Positions 1 to 7,634 of a DNA stretch of 31,027 nt are shown here, in pieces. The DNA comes from Bacteroidales bacterium (lineage in GTDB: Bacteria > Bacteroidota > Bacteroidia > Bacteroidales > JAGOPY01). Where the stretch lies: the NCBI GenBank assembly GCA_023229505.1, contig JALNZD010000050.1, positions 1 to 31,027 on the forward strand, given 5' to 3'. A model generated the notes under the pieces. The model was not told where the DNA came from. It did no database searches and worked only from the letters and a program-made list of their open reading frames with translations. Made by a program: the position numbers and the translations under genes. The number at the start of each line of letters is the position of its first letter. The first letter of the stretch is position 1.

Positions 1-121
1 CACCTGTACAAAAATAGGTTCAACTATTATGGAAAGTATTTATAAGTATTTCAAATGATAACTGTCAGATATTAAGCAATATGATGCTATGTTGCTTTAC
101 ATAATGATTTACTGTGCATAA

Positions 122-153
122 CCCAGCTTATGTAAAACTTTCCATAAGCTGGG
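122..153. repeat. 11-bp perfect inverted repeat at the IS66 junction
   Basis: The arms CCCAGCTTATG (122-132) and CATAAGCTGGG (143-153) are exact reverse complements with a 10-nt spacer. The right arm ends exactly where recognisable IS66 transposase coding sequence begins; its last five bases, CTGGG, also encode the Leu-Gly that starts the transposase match. The left arm is preceded by GCATAA, but the matching TTATGC is absent on the right. This suggests a longer palindrome cut off by the junction, though that is inference. Confidence 0.6.
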
Positions 154-340
154 CAGGAAAAATTATTTGTTTGCAGGTTCGCACGAAGGTGCCCAGCGAG
201 CAGCCATTATGTATTCTTTCTTTGCTACCTGCAAAATCAACAACATCGAGCCGTTCGACTGGCTCACCAAAGTCCTCACCCGCATCCCGGATCACTCTAT
301 CCAACGCCTTGAAGAACTGCTTCCGCAGAATCTGAAATAA
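149..340 (+). pseudogene. IS66-family transposase, C-terminal remnant
   Basis: This frame encodes about 63 residues starting LGRKNYLFAGSHEGAQRAA and ending at TAA (338-340). The Gly-Arg-Lys-Asn-Tyr/Trp-Leu-Phe-Ala-Gly-Ser-His-Glu-Gly-Ala block and the following DWLTKVLTRIPDH stretch are the conserved C-terminal end of IS66 TnpC transposases, which are normally about 500 residues long. The DDE catalytic core and the accessory genes tnpA and tnpB are missing: there is an in-frame stop at 119-121, and the match begins abruptly beside an inverted repeat. No start codon or upstream domain is present, so this is a dead fragment. The minus-strand ORF across it is only its antisense shadow. Confidence 0.85.
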
Positions 341-379
341 AAACCCCGGAAATAAAACTAATTTTGCGTTACGAGTCAA

Positions 380-402
380 GACGCATCAGACCGAAGGGTT
401 AC
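380..402. mobile_element. possible right end of the IS66 remnant
   Basis: On the minus strand this reads GTAACCCTTCGGTCTG and onward from position 402. IS66-family terminal inverted repeats typically begin with GTAA, and the position, about 60 bp after the transposase stop, suits a right end. The matching left end is not in the window, so neither the pairing nor a target-site duplication can be tested. The stop codon of the neighbouring methyltransferase lies inside this segment. Confidence 0.35.
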
Positions 403-1117
403 ATACAATCTTTAAATTACTGAAAAAATTTGTATCAGATATTTCATCTTGAAAGGATGGATGCCCCGTCTTTAGTTGAAAGGGCTCTTCTTTTAATCTT
501 TTCTCAATCACAATTACACTGTCATAATAATGGATAGAATCAACAGTCTTTGTGAATGAATTTACTTTTAAGTTTCTTTGTTCCGAATGAAATGCATTCA
601 AATAATCGATAAAATTTTTACTGTATTCTATATATGTATTCATTCTTTTATAGCCTCCACCATATTTTACCCTATATGAAGTATGTAAATCCTCACATAA
701 GTAAACACCATCACTCTTTATATGACTGAATAATTCTTCATAACTTACTATTTGTTGAGTCATAGTATGTCCTCCATCATCTATTAGAATATCAATTGGA
801 GGGATTAATTCTTTTATTTTTCTCAAAAACTTTCGGTCAGATTGGGACCCAATGAAGATTTCAATATTTTCTTCTTCAAGCTTTTTACATTTTGGATTTA
901 AATCAATCCCATATATTCTTGCTTTTTTACCAAAATAGTCTTTCCACATTTGAAGACTTCCTCCATGAAAAACACCAATTTCAAGAATAACACTTTCTTT
1001 ACCCCGGAATCGATTGAAATGGCGATCATAAATATCAAAATAATGATTCCATTTTTGGATCAATCTTTTATCATTGTTTTTAAAGTACTTTTCTAAATCA
1101 GACATTTGTTTTTCCAT
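386..1117 (-). CDS. class I SAM-dependent methyltransferase
   Basis: A Rossmann-type methyltransferase of about 243 residues that probably modifies a sugar or small molecule; the substrate is unknown. Visible motifs are the SAM-binding glycine loop EIGVFHGGSL (about residues 46-55), the acidic end of strand 2 in IDLN (71-74), and IDDGGHT followed by EDLHTSY (112-148). This pattern is seen in the Methyltransf_24-like group that includes sugar O-methyltransferases of antibiotic and glycan pathways. I chose ATG at 1117; ATG at 1105 (MSDLEKYF) is equally possible, and 1147 would add a poorly fitting leader. The last residues (VCNPSV) are encoded in what looks like an IS66 end, so the native C-terminus may have been changed. 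Its divergent neighbours are a glycosyltransferase and a flippase, which supports a glycan role. Confidence 0.8.
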   Translation of the reverse strand: MEKQMSDLEKYFKNNDKRLIQKWNHYFDIYDRHFNRFRGKESVILEIGVFHGGSLQMWKDYFGKKARIYGIDLNPKCKKLEEENIEIFIGSQSDRKFLRKIKELIPPIDILIDDGGHTMTQQIVSYEELFSHIKSDGVYLCEDLHTSYRVKYGGGYKRMNTYIEYSKNFIDYLNAFHSEQRNLKVNSFTKTVDSIHYYDSVIVIEKRLKEEPFQLKTGHPSFQDEISDTNFFSNLKIVCNPSV

Positions 1118-1151
1118 AATAAATCTTAATGAATTGCAAAGGATCACTTTG

Positions 1152-1159
1152 CGAAAGTA
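1152..1159 (-). promoter_or_regulatory. possible -7 box for the methyltransferase
   Basis: The minus strand reads TACTTTCG here, close to the Bacteroidetes -7 consensus TAnnTTTG and 34 bp upstream of the chosen start. No good TTTG element sits 19-21 nt further upstream, so the call is weak. The rest of the 1118-1326 interval shows no gene. Confidence 0.25.
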
Positions 1160-1258
1160 TGAATTTCCTCCTTTAATAGGACGAATATGTTTTCCGATAA
1201 TTTCCTAATAGTCTCGCCATGGTCATAAAAAGAGCCGTTTATAATAAAAGAAAAAGAA

Positions 1259-1266
1259 TAATTTTG
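1259..1266 (+). promoter_or_regulatory. possible -7 box for the glycosyltransferase
   Basis: TAATTTTG matches the Bacteroidetes -7 consensus TAnnTTTG exactly and lies 60 bp upstream of the ATG at 1327. The best upstream element is GTTT (1237-1240), 18 nt away, so the -33 part is imperfect. Confidence 0.4.
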
Positions 1267-1326
1267 AATTATGAATCGATTACTAGTTAGTCCTTGCCGC
1301 AATTTGACAATATCAACCATCTGATA

Positions 1327-2352
1327 ATGAATACATTTAAACCATTAGCATCTATTATAACCCCGACATACAATCATTCCACATACATCAGCGCCTGTAT
1401 CGAATCTGTTTTAGCCCAGACATACGTTAACTGGGAGATGATCATCATTAACGATGGCAGTACAGACCAAACCCTGGAAATTGCCAGATCCTATTCTGAA
1501 AAAGATAAAAGGATTTTGCTTGCTGACCAGGAAAATGTAGGAATTTTCCGGATTGGCGAAACCTATAATAAAGCGCTAGCTCTTTCCAGGGGTGAATATG
1601 TCTTTATCCTTGAGGGTGATGATTTATGGGAACCCGAAAAACTTGAATTACAGATCAATGCTTTCCAAAATAATCCTGAAGTAATTCTTTGTTACGGCCG
1701 CGCAAAGGTAATTGGCTCTGATCCTAAACTTGTATTCAATACAATTCCTGAAACAGGCGTCCCGGATGAAATTTATTATAATAATGATCCTATCGGCAGC
1801 ATTTTAAATGTTATTTTGTTTGAAGACAGGGTGCCTGCTTTAACTATTGGCGTTAAAAGGCAAATATTGGAAAAAATAGGGGGATTTAAACAGGGATTAG
1901 CATCTGTTGACCTGGATACACTTCTTGAACTTTCATTAATCGGGAAATTCCATTTTTTACCGAAAATTTTAGGAAGCTACAGAACTTATGCAAACCAGGT
2001 TACGAAGACTTATCCCGCGCTTATCCGGGAGAAATACTATCAGACTGTAATTAAATTTTTAGATGAGAAAGCAGGCCAGGAAAATATAAAGTGGTTTACA
2101 AGAAAAAATCAAATTCACAGTTATCATAAACGGTATCTGTCAATTGCCTATTCCAGGTCAGGCAGGTATAACCTGATCCGGAAAAAATTCAATGAGGCAA
2201 GACATGATTATTTGACTGCGATCAGAACCGGAAGCATTAATGAACCATTATGGGTCCTTCGGTCAATTACAGGAATTGTATTAAGCTTTTTCAAGACGGA
2301 TGTCGAAGGACTTGCAAAATTCTTTGGTAAAAAGCATTATACGAAAGATTAA
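1327..2352 (+). CDS. family 2 glycosyltransferase (GT-A fold)
   Basis: A protein of 341 residues predicted to transfer a sugar from a nucleotide-sugar donor to a growing surface glycan on the cytoplasmic side of the membrane. The N-terminus ASIITPTYNHSTYISACIES is the classic GT2 opening; NDGSTD (about 42-47) binds the nucleotide, and EGDDLW (96-101) occupies the metal-binding DxD position. The basic, Tyr-rich C-terminal third has no clear domain. I chose ATG at 1327; a TTG at 1294 would add eleven residues that do not look like the family. The donor and acceptor cannot be read from sequence. The flippase gene follows after 58 bp on the same strand, consistent with one polysaccharide unit. 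Confidence 0.88.
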   Translation: MNTFKPLASIITPTYNHSTYISACIESVLAQTYVNWEMIIINDGSTDQTLEIARSYSEKDKRILLADQENVGIFRIGETYNKALALSRGEYVFILEGDDLWEPEKLELQINAFQNNPEVILCYGRAKVIGSDPKLVFNTIPETGVPDEIYYNNDPIGSILNVILFEDRVPALTIGVKRQILEKIGGFKQGLASVDLDTLLELSLIGKFHFLPKILGSYRTYANQVTKTYPALIREKYYQTVIKFLDEKAGQENIKWFTRKNQIHSYHKRYLSIAYSRSGRYNLIRKKFNEARHDYLTAIRTGSINEPLWVLRSITGIVLSFFKTDVEGLAKFFGKKHYTKD

Positions 2353-2410
2353 TATCACCAAAACAGTTAAAGTTGGTATATTCGCCTCAAATGTTTAATT
2401 CGCTGAAATA

Positions 2411-3889
2411 GTGGGCATAATTCAAAAGCAGGCCATATCTGGAACAATATTCACTTTTGCGGGAGTTGCAATAGGGTTTGTTACTTCAGCATTAATATTT
2501 CCCAGGTTTTTATCCAGTTCCGAAATAGGCCTATTTGGCATTCTCCTTTCTTATTCACTGATTTTTGGTCAGTTTGCCACTTTAGGAACAGGAAGGATTA
2601 ACATCATGTTATTTCCACAATATAAAAACAGGGAGAAATACCATTATGGCTTTTTCTTTATAGTCATTCTGATTTCCATTGTTGGGCTGATACTTGCCTT
2701 CATATCATTCACTTTCCTCAGAGACATCATAATCAACAACTCCAAAGAATCATCAGAATTATTCATCAGCTATATCAACTATCTTTATCCGCTGATTTTC
2801 TTCACTTTCCTTTATTTTCTCGCAGATTCATTCAACACGGCACTTTTTGATGCCCTGGGCGGTTTGATTCTTAAGGAATTTGTCCAACGCATTCTGATAT
2901 TGCTTTTCATCCTGCCGTTTATCTTCAAAATGATATCATTTCATTCCTATGCTCAATTATTTGTTGTTGCTGTTTGTTTGCCTTCTGTGATACTTCCGGT
3001 GATACTTCTCAGGAAAAAGGAATTTCGCATTAAAGTTGTATTTGATAATAAAATCCGTGAAAACCGGAAGCTTTTTATCGACATTGGCATTTACGGGATT
3101 ATTATTGGATTTACAGGTTTGATTGTTCTCAATATCGATAGGATCATGGTTGAACGGTTTTTGGGATTAAGTGCAACCGGTGTCTATACTACGATGGCTT
3201 ATTTTGCCACCCTGGTATCCATTCCATCAAGGGCTCTTGCAAAAATCTCAGATCCAATCATTGCTCAGCACTGGAAAGAAAATGATCTTCACAATGTCAG
3301 GGAAAATTATTACCGCAGCAGCATAAATCAGTTTTTGATCGGGTGTCTCATCCTCGTCGGCATCTGGGGAAATATTGACAATATATTGACTATTCTGCCA
3401 CCGGAATTCGCAACAGGCAAATATGTAATCTTGTTTATTGGGCTGGCATTTTTATCGGATATGTCAACAGGAACAAGCTCCTTTATTCTTGCCAACTCCG
3501 TTTATTATAAATACCAGGCTTATATTGTCCTGATACTGGTCGTATTAATAGTTATAACCAATTATTTGCTGATTCCTTTATGGGGATTACCCGGTGCCGC
3601 TTTAGCCACGCTGATATCCAAGATAATAAGCAATATGATGAGACATTTCCTTTTGTTTAAAAAATTCAATCTGCAACCATTTAATTCTCGCTTTCTATTA
3701 ATCATCGGGATCAGCCTGTTTGCATACCTGATAGGTTATATAATTCCGGCGAAAAGCAATCTCTACCTCGATTTGATCCTCAGGAGTTCAGTAATTCTGA
3801 TACTGTTTGTCTTACCTGTCATTATTTTCCGGCTTTCTCCGGAGACAAACCAGTATCTCTTAAAATTAAAAAAATGGATTCAGGAATAA
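2411..3889 (+). CDS. Wzx-like oligosaccharide flippase
   Basis: An integral membrane protein of 492 residues with roughly 12-14 hydrophobic segments across its length. The opening, in which a short N-terminal segment (GIIQKQAISGTIFTFAG) leads straight into the first helix, and the IxRIMVERFLG-type loop near residue 245 are typical of the polysaccharide biosynthesis/MVF-fold flippases that move lipid-linked oligosaccharides across the inner membrane. The start is GTG at 2411. It probably works with the upstream glycosyltransferase on an O-antigen, capsule or exopolysaccharide unit. A polymerase and a ligase are not in the window, so the product is unknown. Its 3' end faces the convergent gene at 3931 across 41 bp, with no clear intrinsic terminator. 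Confidence 0.85.
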   Translation: MGIIQKQAISGTIFTFAGVAIGFVTSALIFPRFLSSSEIGLFGILLSYSLIFGQFATLGTGRINIMLFPQYKNREKYHYGFFFIVILISIVGLILAFISFTFLRDIIINNSKESSELFISYINYLYPLIFFTFLYFLADSFNTALFDALGGLILKEFVQRILILLFILPFIFKMISFHSYAQLFVVAVCLPSVILPVILLRKKEFRIKVVFDNKIRENRKLFIDIGIYGIIIGFTGLIVLNIDRIMVERFLGLSATGVYTTMAYFATLVSIPSRALAKISDPIIAQHWKENDLHNVRENYYRSSINQFLIGCLILVGIWGNIDNILTILPPEFATGKYVILFIGLAFLSDMSTGTSSFILANSVYYKYQAYIVLILVVLIVITNYLLIPLWGLPGAALATLISKIISNMMRHFLLFKKFNLQPFNSRFLLIIGISLFAYLIGYIIPAKSNLYLDLILRSSVILILFVLPVIIFRLSPETNQYLLKLKKWIQE

Positions 3890-3930
3890 ATAAAAGGGAT
3901 TGAATCTGAGGTTGAAAAATTTTCCTGTTT

Positions 3931-5736
3931 CTACCAGCACGACTGCCAGGTTGTCCCGTCAAATACTTTCAACCGGTGATCAGAGCTATCCATGTAAATA
4001 TCGCCTTCAGCGGGGTTTTCAGGAGGAGTTGAACGGGGTTCGAGGCGCATAACATCATTTATATGGAGAGTCCTTTGCGGATCCTTGGTTCCAATGCCCA
4101 ATCTGCCATCGCTGGTGAAACGGGCTGTTTCATGGATAGTTTGGCCATCATAAAATTCAAAATAAATCTTGCCAGGTAAGGATGTCCTAAAAATCAATCC
4201 TTTGCCTTCGTTCCATAATAATGCGGTCTGGCGCCATTCGTCACCATAAAGTGTATAATAATCTCCCCGGTGTTGAAGTGTTGTTCTCGAATCATCCCCT
4301 GAACTCAACTGCAGCCAAACCGTGGAAAAGTTATCGGTTGAATTATTCTTAAGCCAAAGAAAATTCCTCCCGGATTGGCCAACAGACTCTCCCTCAACCT
4401 GGACCACTGCTTCCGGGTTTTCGGTTCCCAATCCTATTTTTCCATCACCTGTAATTCTCATAAGCTCTGAAAACGATCTTCCGTCACGATCAGTCGTTTC
4501 AAAACTGATCCTTCCCTCAGGGTTTGTTCTTAAAATCAACCCGTTCCCGCTATTCCAAAGAGCTGATGTGCCTGCATATTTGCCTCCAAAGATGGAATAT
4601 GAATCTGAATGGTGTGTCAGATCAGTGGAACTATTTCCATCACCCGATTTCAGTTTCACGTAAACACAGGAAAAACCGTCTGTTGAATTATTCTTAAGAA
4701 AAAGGAAATTCCTTCCATCTTCGTTATAGGATCTGCCTTCTATTTGAAGAGGCACCTCAGGATTTTCTGTTCCTATTCCTATTTTTCCATCTCCTGTTAT
4801 TCTCATTATTTCAACCGGAATGGAATACTGACCCCCGTCATAGGTTTCGAAGATAAACTTGCTTTCCGGTCTTGTCCTGAAAAATAATCCCCGCCCGTCA
4901 TTCCAAAGCTGGCTTGTCTCAGAATATTTCCCATCATACAGACTATATGACGCAGCGTGATGGGCAAGAAATGTTGACGAATTACCTGTTCCTGCATTCA
5001 TCCAGAGAATCACTGCGGAATGACCGTCTGTCGCATTATTCCGAATCTGTAAAAACCTCCTGTTACTGGTATAAACAGAAGTACCTTCTATTTGAAGATT
5101 GGAAAAAGGTAAAGAAGTTCCAATTCCCACTTTGCCATCTGAAGTCACATTGAAATTATTCAGCCCAACCTGGAAAGTATTTGAAACCCGGCCATCTCCA
5201 TTGACATTTAACATCCCACTCATGTCTAGACTGTATTGCGGATCGGCCTGATTTATCCCTACATTCCCTTCATCATAATAAATTCCTTCACCGGATTCTT
5301 TCCATTGTGACTTGATTGTATCGGAACCGGAACCTGACTTCTCCGCGTACAAAGCATATGGAACGGCCAGCAATTGCGAAGTGCCGAGCAATTGATAGTT
5401 CATCGCCCCTTGCATATCAATCTCCAATTGAATAAAATAATTATCCTCCCCCCAGGAAATCTGGGCAAACTCGCCCGCAACGACTAAGCCTCTTCCGATT
5501 TCAAGGTTGACAAGCCCCAGGGTATTGGTTATCACATCGTGGATTTCGCTGTAACTGACTTCGCCGTTAATATCTCCTCTTAAGAGCGAAATCCGCAGGC
5601 TGACCAATTGATTCGAAATAACGACACCCGTTGTATCCCTTATCACAGCTTGATACTTGAAAGCATGGGGAACCTGGCTACTGCAGATGAGGGAAACGCA
5701 AAGAAAAATGACCGGTAAAAGCGCTATCTTTTTCAT
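3931..5736 (-). CDS. secreted protein with three tandem fibre-like repeats
   Basis: A protein of 601 residues. Residues 1-20 form a signal peptide (MKKIALLPVIFLCVSLICSS). Residues 24-133 are a compact domain common in Bacteroidota exported proteins, running from FKYQAVIRD to LLAVPYALYAEKSG. Three tandem repeats of about 115 residues follow (units begin near 215, 331 and 446). Each carries NNxTDGxS, a short His/Tyr-rich segment (LxHHxxxYS), LWNxGxGLxFRT and a closing DGKIGIGTxxP turn. The GIGTxxP motif is typical of trimeric tail-fibre and adhesin beta structures; no S74 chaperone domain or T9SS tail is visible, and the protein ends FDGTTWQSCW. I chose ATG at 5736 because it begins the signal peptide; the upstream ATG would add 21 unlikely residues. 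The gene starts 19 bp after the stop of the upstream T9SS protein. Function is not known; a surface fibre is inference. Confidence 0.75.
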   Translation of the reverse strand: MKKIALLPVIFLCVSLICSSQVPHAFKYQAVIRDTTGVVISNQLVSLRISLLRGDINGEVSYSEIHDVITNTLGLVNLEIGRGLVVAGEFAQISWGEDNYFIQLEIDMQGAMNYQLLGTSQLLAVPYALYAEKSGSGSDTIKSQWKESGEGIYYDEGNVGINQADPQYSLDMSGMLNVNGDGRVSNTFQVGLNNFNVTSDGKVGIGTSLPFSNLQIEGTSVYTSNRRFLQIRNNATDGHSAVILWMNAGTGNSSTFLAHHAASYSLYDGKYSETSQLWNDGRGLFFRTRPESKFIFETYDGGQYSIPVEIMRITGDGKIGIGTENPEVPLQIEGRSYNEDGRNFLFLKNNSTDGFSCVYVKLKSGDGNSSTDLTHHSDSYSIFGGKYAGTSALWNSGNGLILRTNPEGRISFETTDRDGRSFSELMRITGDGKIGLGTENPEAVVQVEGESVGQSGRNFLWLKNNSTDNFSTVWLQLSSGDDSRTTLQHRGDYYTLYGDEWRQTALLWNEGKGLIFRTSLPGKIYFEFYDGQTIHETARFTSDGRLGIGTKDPQRTLHINDVMRLEPRSTPPENPAEGDIYMDSSDHRLKVFDGTTWQSCW

Positions 5737-5755
5737 TTTAAAAATATAAAGCTGG

Positions 5756-6262
5756 TTAATAACCTGTCCTGACAATTTTAAATGTTCGTTGCCTGCCATC
5801 GCTCACCCGGATGATCTTTAACAGCAATATCCCCTGGGAATATTCGACAAGATCTATCTTATCATGACTATCCGGATTAATGAGCTGGCTTAACAATACC
5901 TTACCCATCATATCACTCAGGATTAATCTGAAATTTTCCGTTTCCGATATGCCTGTCAGCTCGATCTGAATAAACCTGCAGGTGGGATTGGGAAAAATAT
6001 TGGCCTGAAAAACAGGGTTCTCCTGTTCAGGTATTTCGAAAAATTTAAATATGGGTTGGTGGAATCCCTGGCTGATAGAGATATTGCCCGACTGGTAAGA
6101 TTCTATGCTGCTTTCTCCCAGCGTCCAGGAGATTTCGGTGTTTTCCAAAATATATGTATCACCAGCAGAAGCAATGACATCATTTTGTATGGTTTGAGTG
6201 AATACCTTCTGGAATGGAAGGAAGAAAAGTGCAAAAACTAAAACCAGGATATTGAATTTCAT
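5756..6262 (-). CDS. small secreted protein with T9SS type A sorting domain
   Basis: A protein of 168 residues. Residues 1-22 are a hydrophobic signal peptide ending FTQ. The middle, with GDTYILENTEISWTLGE and ISISQGFHQP, is a short beta-rich segment often found directly before T9SS tails. From about residue 86 to the end is a Por_Secre_tail domain, with IFPNP at 89-93, LSDMMGK, and a closing GxxxLKIxxxDGRxxTxKIV pattern. Type A tails direct export through the Por system and attachment to the cell surface. So little sequence lies between signal and tail that this may be a surface anchor or small adhesin rather than an enzyme. It heads a probable two-gene unit with the repeat protein downstream. 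Confidence 0.8.
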   Translation of the reverse strand: MKFNILVLVFALFFLPFQKVFTQTIQNDVIASAGDTYILENTEISWTLGESSIESYQSGNISISQGFHQPIFKFFEIPEQENPVFQANIFPNPTCRFIQIELTGISETENFRLILSDMMGKVLLSQLINPDSHDKIDLVEYSQGILLLKIIRVSDGRQRTFKIVRTGY

Positions 6263-6282
6263 TTCTAAAATATATTTAGAAA
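6262..6282. repeat. AT-rich inverted repeat at the gene start
   Basis: TTTCTAAA (6262-6269) and TTTAGAAA (6275-6282) are exact reverse complements with a 5-nt spacer, touching the start codon of the T9SS protein and lying just downstream of its likely promoter. It could be an operator or an RNA hairpin masking the start. In AT-rich DNA it could also be chance. Confidence 0.35.
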
Positions 6283-6314
6283 CGAAGATACAAAATCCTG
6301 ATTAAAAATAGAAA
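6283..6314 (-). promoter_or_regulatory. candidate Bacteroidetes promoter for the T9SS protein
   Basis: The minus strand has TTTC (6314-6311), a 20-nt spacer and TATCTTCG (6290-6283). This is one mismatch from each half of the TTTG-N19-21-TAnnTTTG consensus. Transcription would start about 15 nt before the ATG, giving a very short leader. The promoter lies in the 79-bp gap after enolase, which suggests the two surface genes are transcribed independently of the ribosomal cluster. Confidence 0.45.
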
Positions 6315-6341
6315 TATTATTTAGTTTTTTTACTCCCTGGA

Positions 6342-7634
6342 CTATTTCCGGACGAACTTAAAATCCTTCCCCAAATAATAGGCCGCATTCCCCAGTTTCT
6401 CTTCGATGCGGAGCAACTGGTTGTATTTGGCGATCCGTTCTGAGCGGCAGGCAGATCCTGTTTTGATCATGCCGGTATTTAATGCAACGGCAAGGTCGGC
6501 GATGGTAACATCTTCGGTTTCACCGGAACGATGGCTGATTACCGCGGTATAAGCATTGGTATAAGCCATGTTCACCGCATTGATGGTTTCCGTCAGGGTT
6601 CCGATCTGGTTAACTTTAATAAGGATTGAGTTAGCAACACCAGCGTTGATGCCACGCTGAAGCCGTTCCGTATTGGTTACAAAGAGATCATCTCCAACCA
6701 GTTGTATCTTTTTCCCGAGTTTATCCGTGACCAGTTTCCAGCCATCCCAATCGTCTTCTGCCATTCCGTCTTCTAAAGAAATGATCGGGTATTTTTTTAC
6801 CCATCCGTCCCAAAAGTCAACCATCTGGCCCGGAGTCAGTTTTTCACCGGTTGATTTTTTAAGATGGTAAACATTTTCTTCCGTGATAAAATACTCGGAA
6901 GCGGCCGGGTCAAGGGCAATATAAATATCTTCACCGGCTTTGTACCCGGCTTTTTCAATAGCTTCCAAAATCACCTGGATAGCTTCTTCATTAGATCCGA
7001 GGTTTGGTGCGAATCCGCCTTCATCGCCCACGTTTGTGGAGTGTCCTTTCTTTTTAAGGACCCCTTTGAGCGTATGAAACACTTCTGCTCCCATCCTCAG
7101 TGCCTGACTGAAATTTTCGGCTCCTACCGGCATGATCATGAATTCCTGAAAGTCGATGCTGTTATCAGCATGTGAACCGCCGTTAAGGATGTTCATCATC
7201 GGGATTGGGAGGGTGTTTGCATTGACGCCACCGATATAGCGATAAAGATACTGGCCTGTTTCCGTGGCGCCTGCTTTGGCAGCAGCCAATGACACGCCAA
7301 GGATGGCATTTGCACCCAGGCGGCCTTTGTTAGGTGTTCCATCCAGATCGATCATCCGCTTATCGATGTCCCCCTGATCAGTTACCTGCATACCCACTAT
7401 TTCTTCCTTAATCACATTATTCACATTATGAACGGCTTTAAGGACGCCTTTTCCAAGGTACTCTTTCTTATTGCCATCGCGTAATTCCACGGCTTCATGA
7501 ACACCGGTAGAGGCGCCGGAAGGTATGGCAGCGCGTCCACTCATTCCTGATTCAGTAAACAGATCGACTTCTATGGTTGGATTGCCCCTGGAATCCAGTA
7601 TCTGACGGGCATGGATATCTATTATTGCACTCAT
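6342..7634 (-). CDS. eno: enolase
   Basis: A full-length enolase of 430 residues. It converts 2-phosphoglycerate to phosphoenolpyruvate in the cytoplasm (glycolysis and gluconeogenesis) and also associates with RNA-degradation complexes in some bacteria. Visible landmarks are GGSHADNSIDFQEFMI, catalytic Glu in GDEGG (E205), metal ligands in ALDPAASE (D242), SLEDGMAEDDW (E288) and VGDDLF (D315), the catalytic Lys in the signature LIKVNQIGT (K340), and SHRSGETED. All are intact. Its ATG overlaps the rplQ stop codon (ATGA), so it is almost certainly translated as the last gene of the ribosomal operon. That arrangement ties a glycolytic enzyme to growth-rate-controlled transcription, unless an internal promoter exists. 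Confidence 0.98.
   Translation of the reverse strand: MSAIIDIHARQILDSRGNPTIEVDLFTESGMSGRAAIPSGASTGVHEAVELRDGNKKEYLGKGVLKAVHNVNNVIKEEIVGMQVTDQGDIDKRMIDLDGTPNKGRLGANAILGVSLAAAKAGATETGQYLYRYIGGVNANTLPIPMMNILNGGSHADNSIDFQEFMIMPVGAENFSQALRMGAEVFHTLKGVLKKKGHSTNVGDEGGFAPNLGSNEEAIQVILEAIEKAGYKAGEDIYIALDPAASEYFITEENVYHLKKSTGEKLTPGQMVDFWDGWVKKYPIISLEDGMAEDDWDGWKLVTDKLGKKIQLVGDDLFVTNTERLQRGINAGVANSILIKVNQIGTLTETINAVNMAYTNAYTAVISHRSGETEDVTIADLAVALNTGMIKTGSACRSERIAKYNQLLRIEEKLGNAAYYLGKDFKFVRK

Noticed and set aside
128..379. Minus-strand open frame of 83 codons at the left edge
   Set aside because: It is antisense to the IS66 transposase tail, which has clear family similarity on the plus strand; the minus-strand product looks like nothing known.
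2377..2384. TATATTCG as a separate flippase promoter
   Set aside because: No TTTG-like element lies at the required distance; co-transcription with the glycosyltransferase is simpler.
3890..3930. Terminator between the convergent flippase and repeat-protein genes
   Set aside because: Only a weak GAAAAATTTTC palindrome is present, with no GC stem and U tract.
4560..5130. Repeated DNA in the fibre-like gene as a possible CRISPR array
   Set aside because: The period is about 345 bp, copies are diverged and the repeats keep one reading frame; they are protein domain repeats.
6262..6282. Inverted repeat as the enolase terminator
   Set aside because: It is AT-only except for one pair, lies about 60 bp past the enolase stop beyond the next promoter, and has no U tract in the right place.
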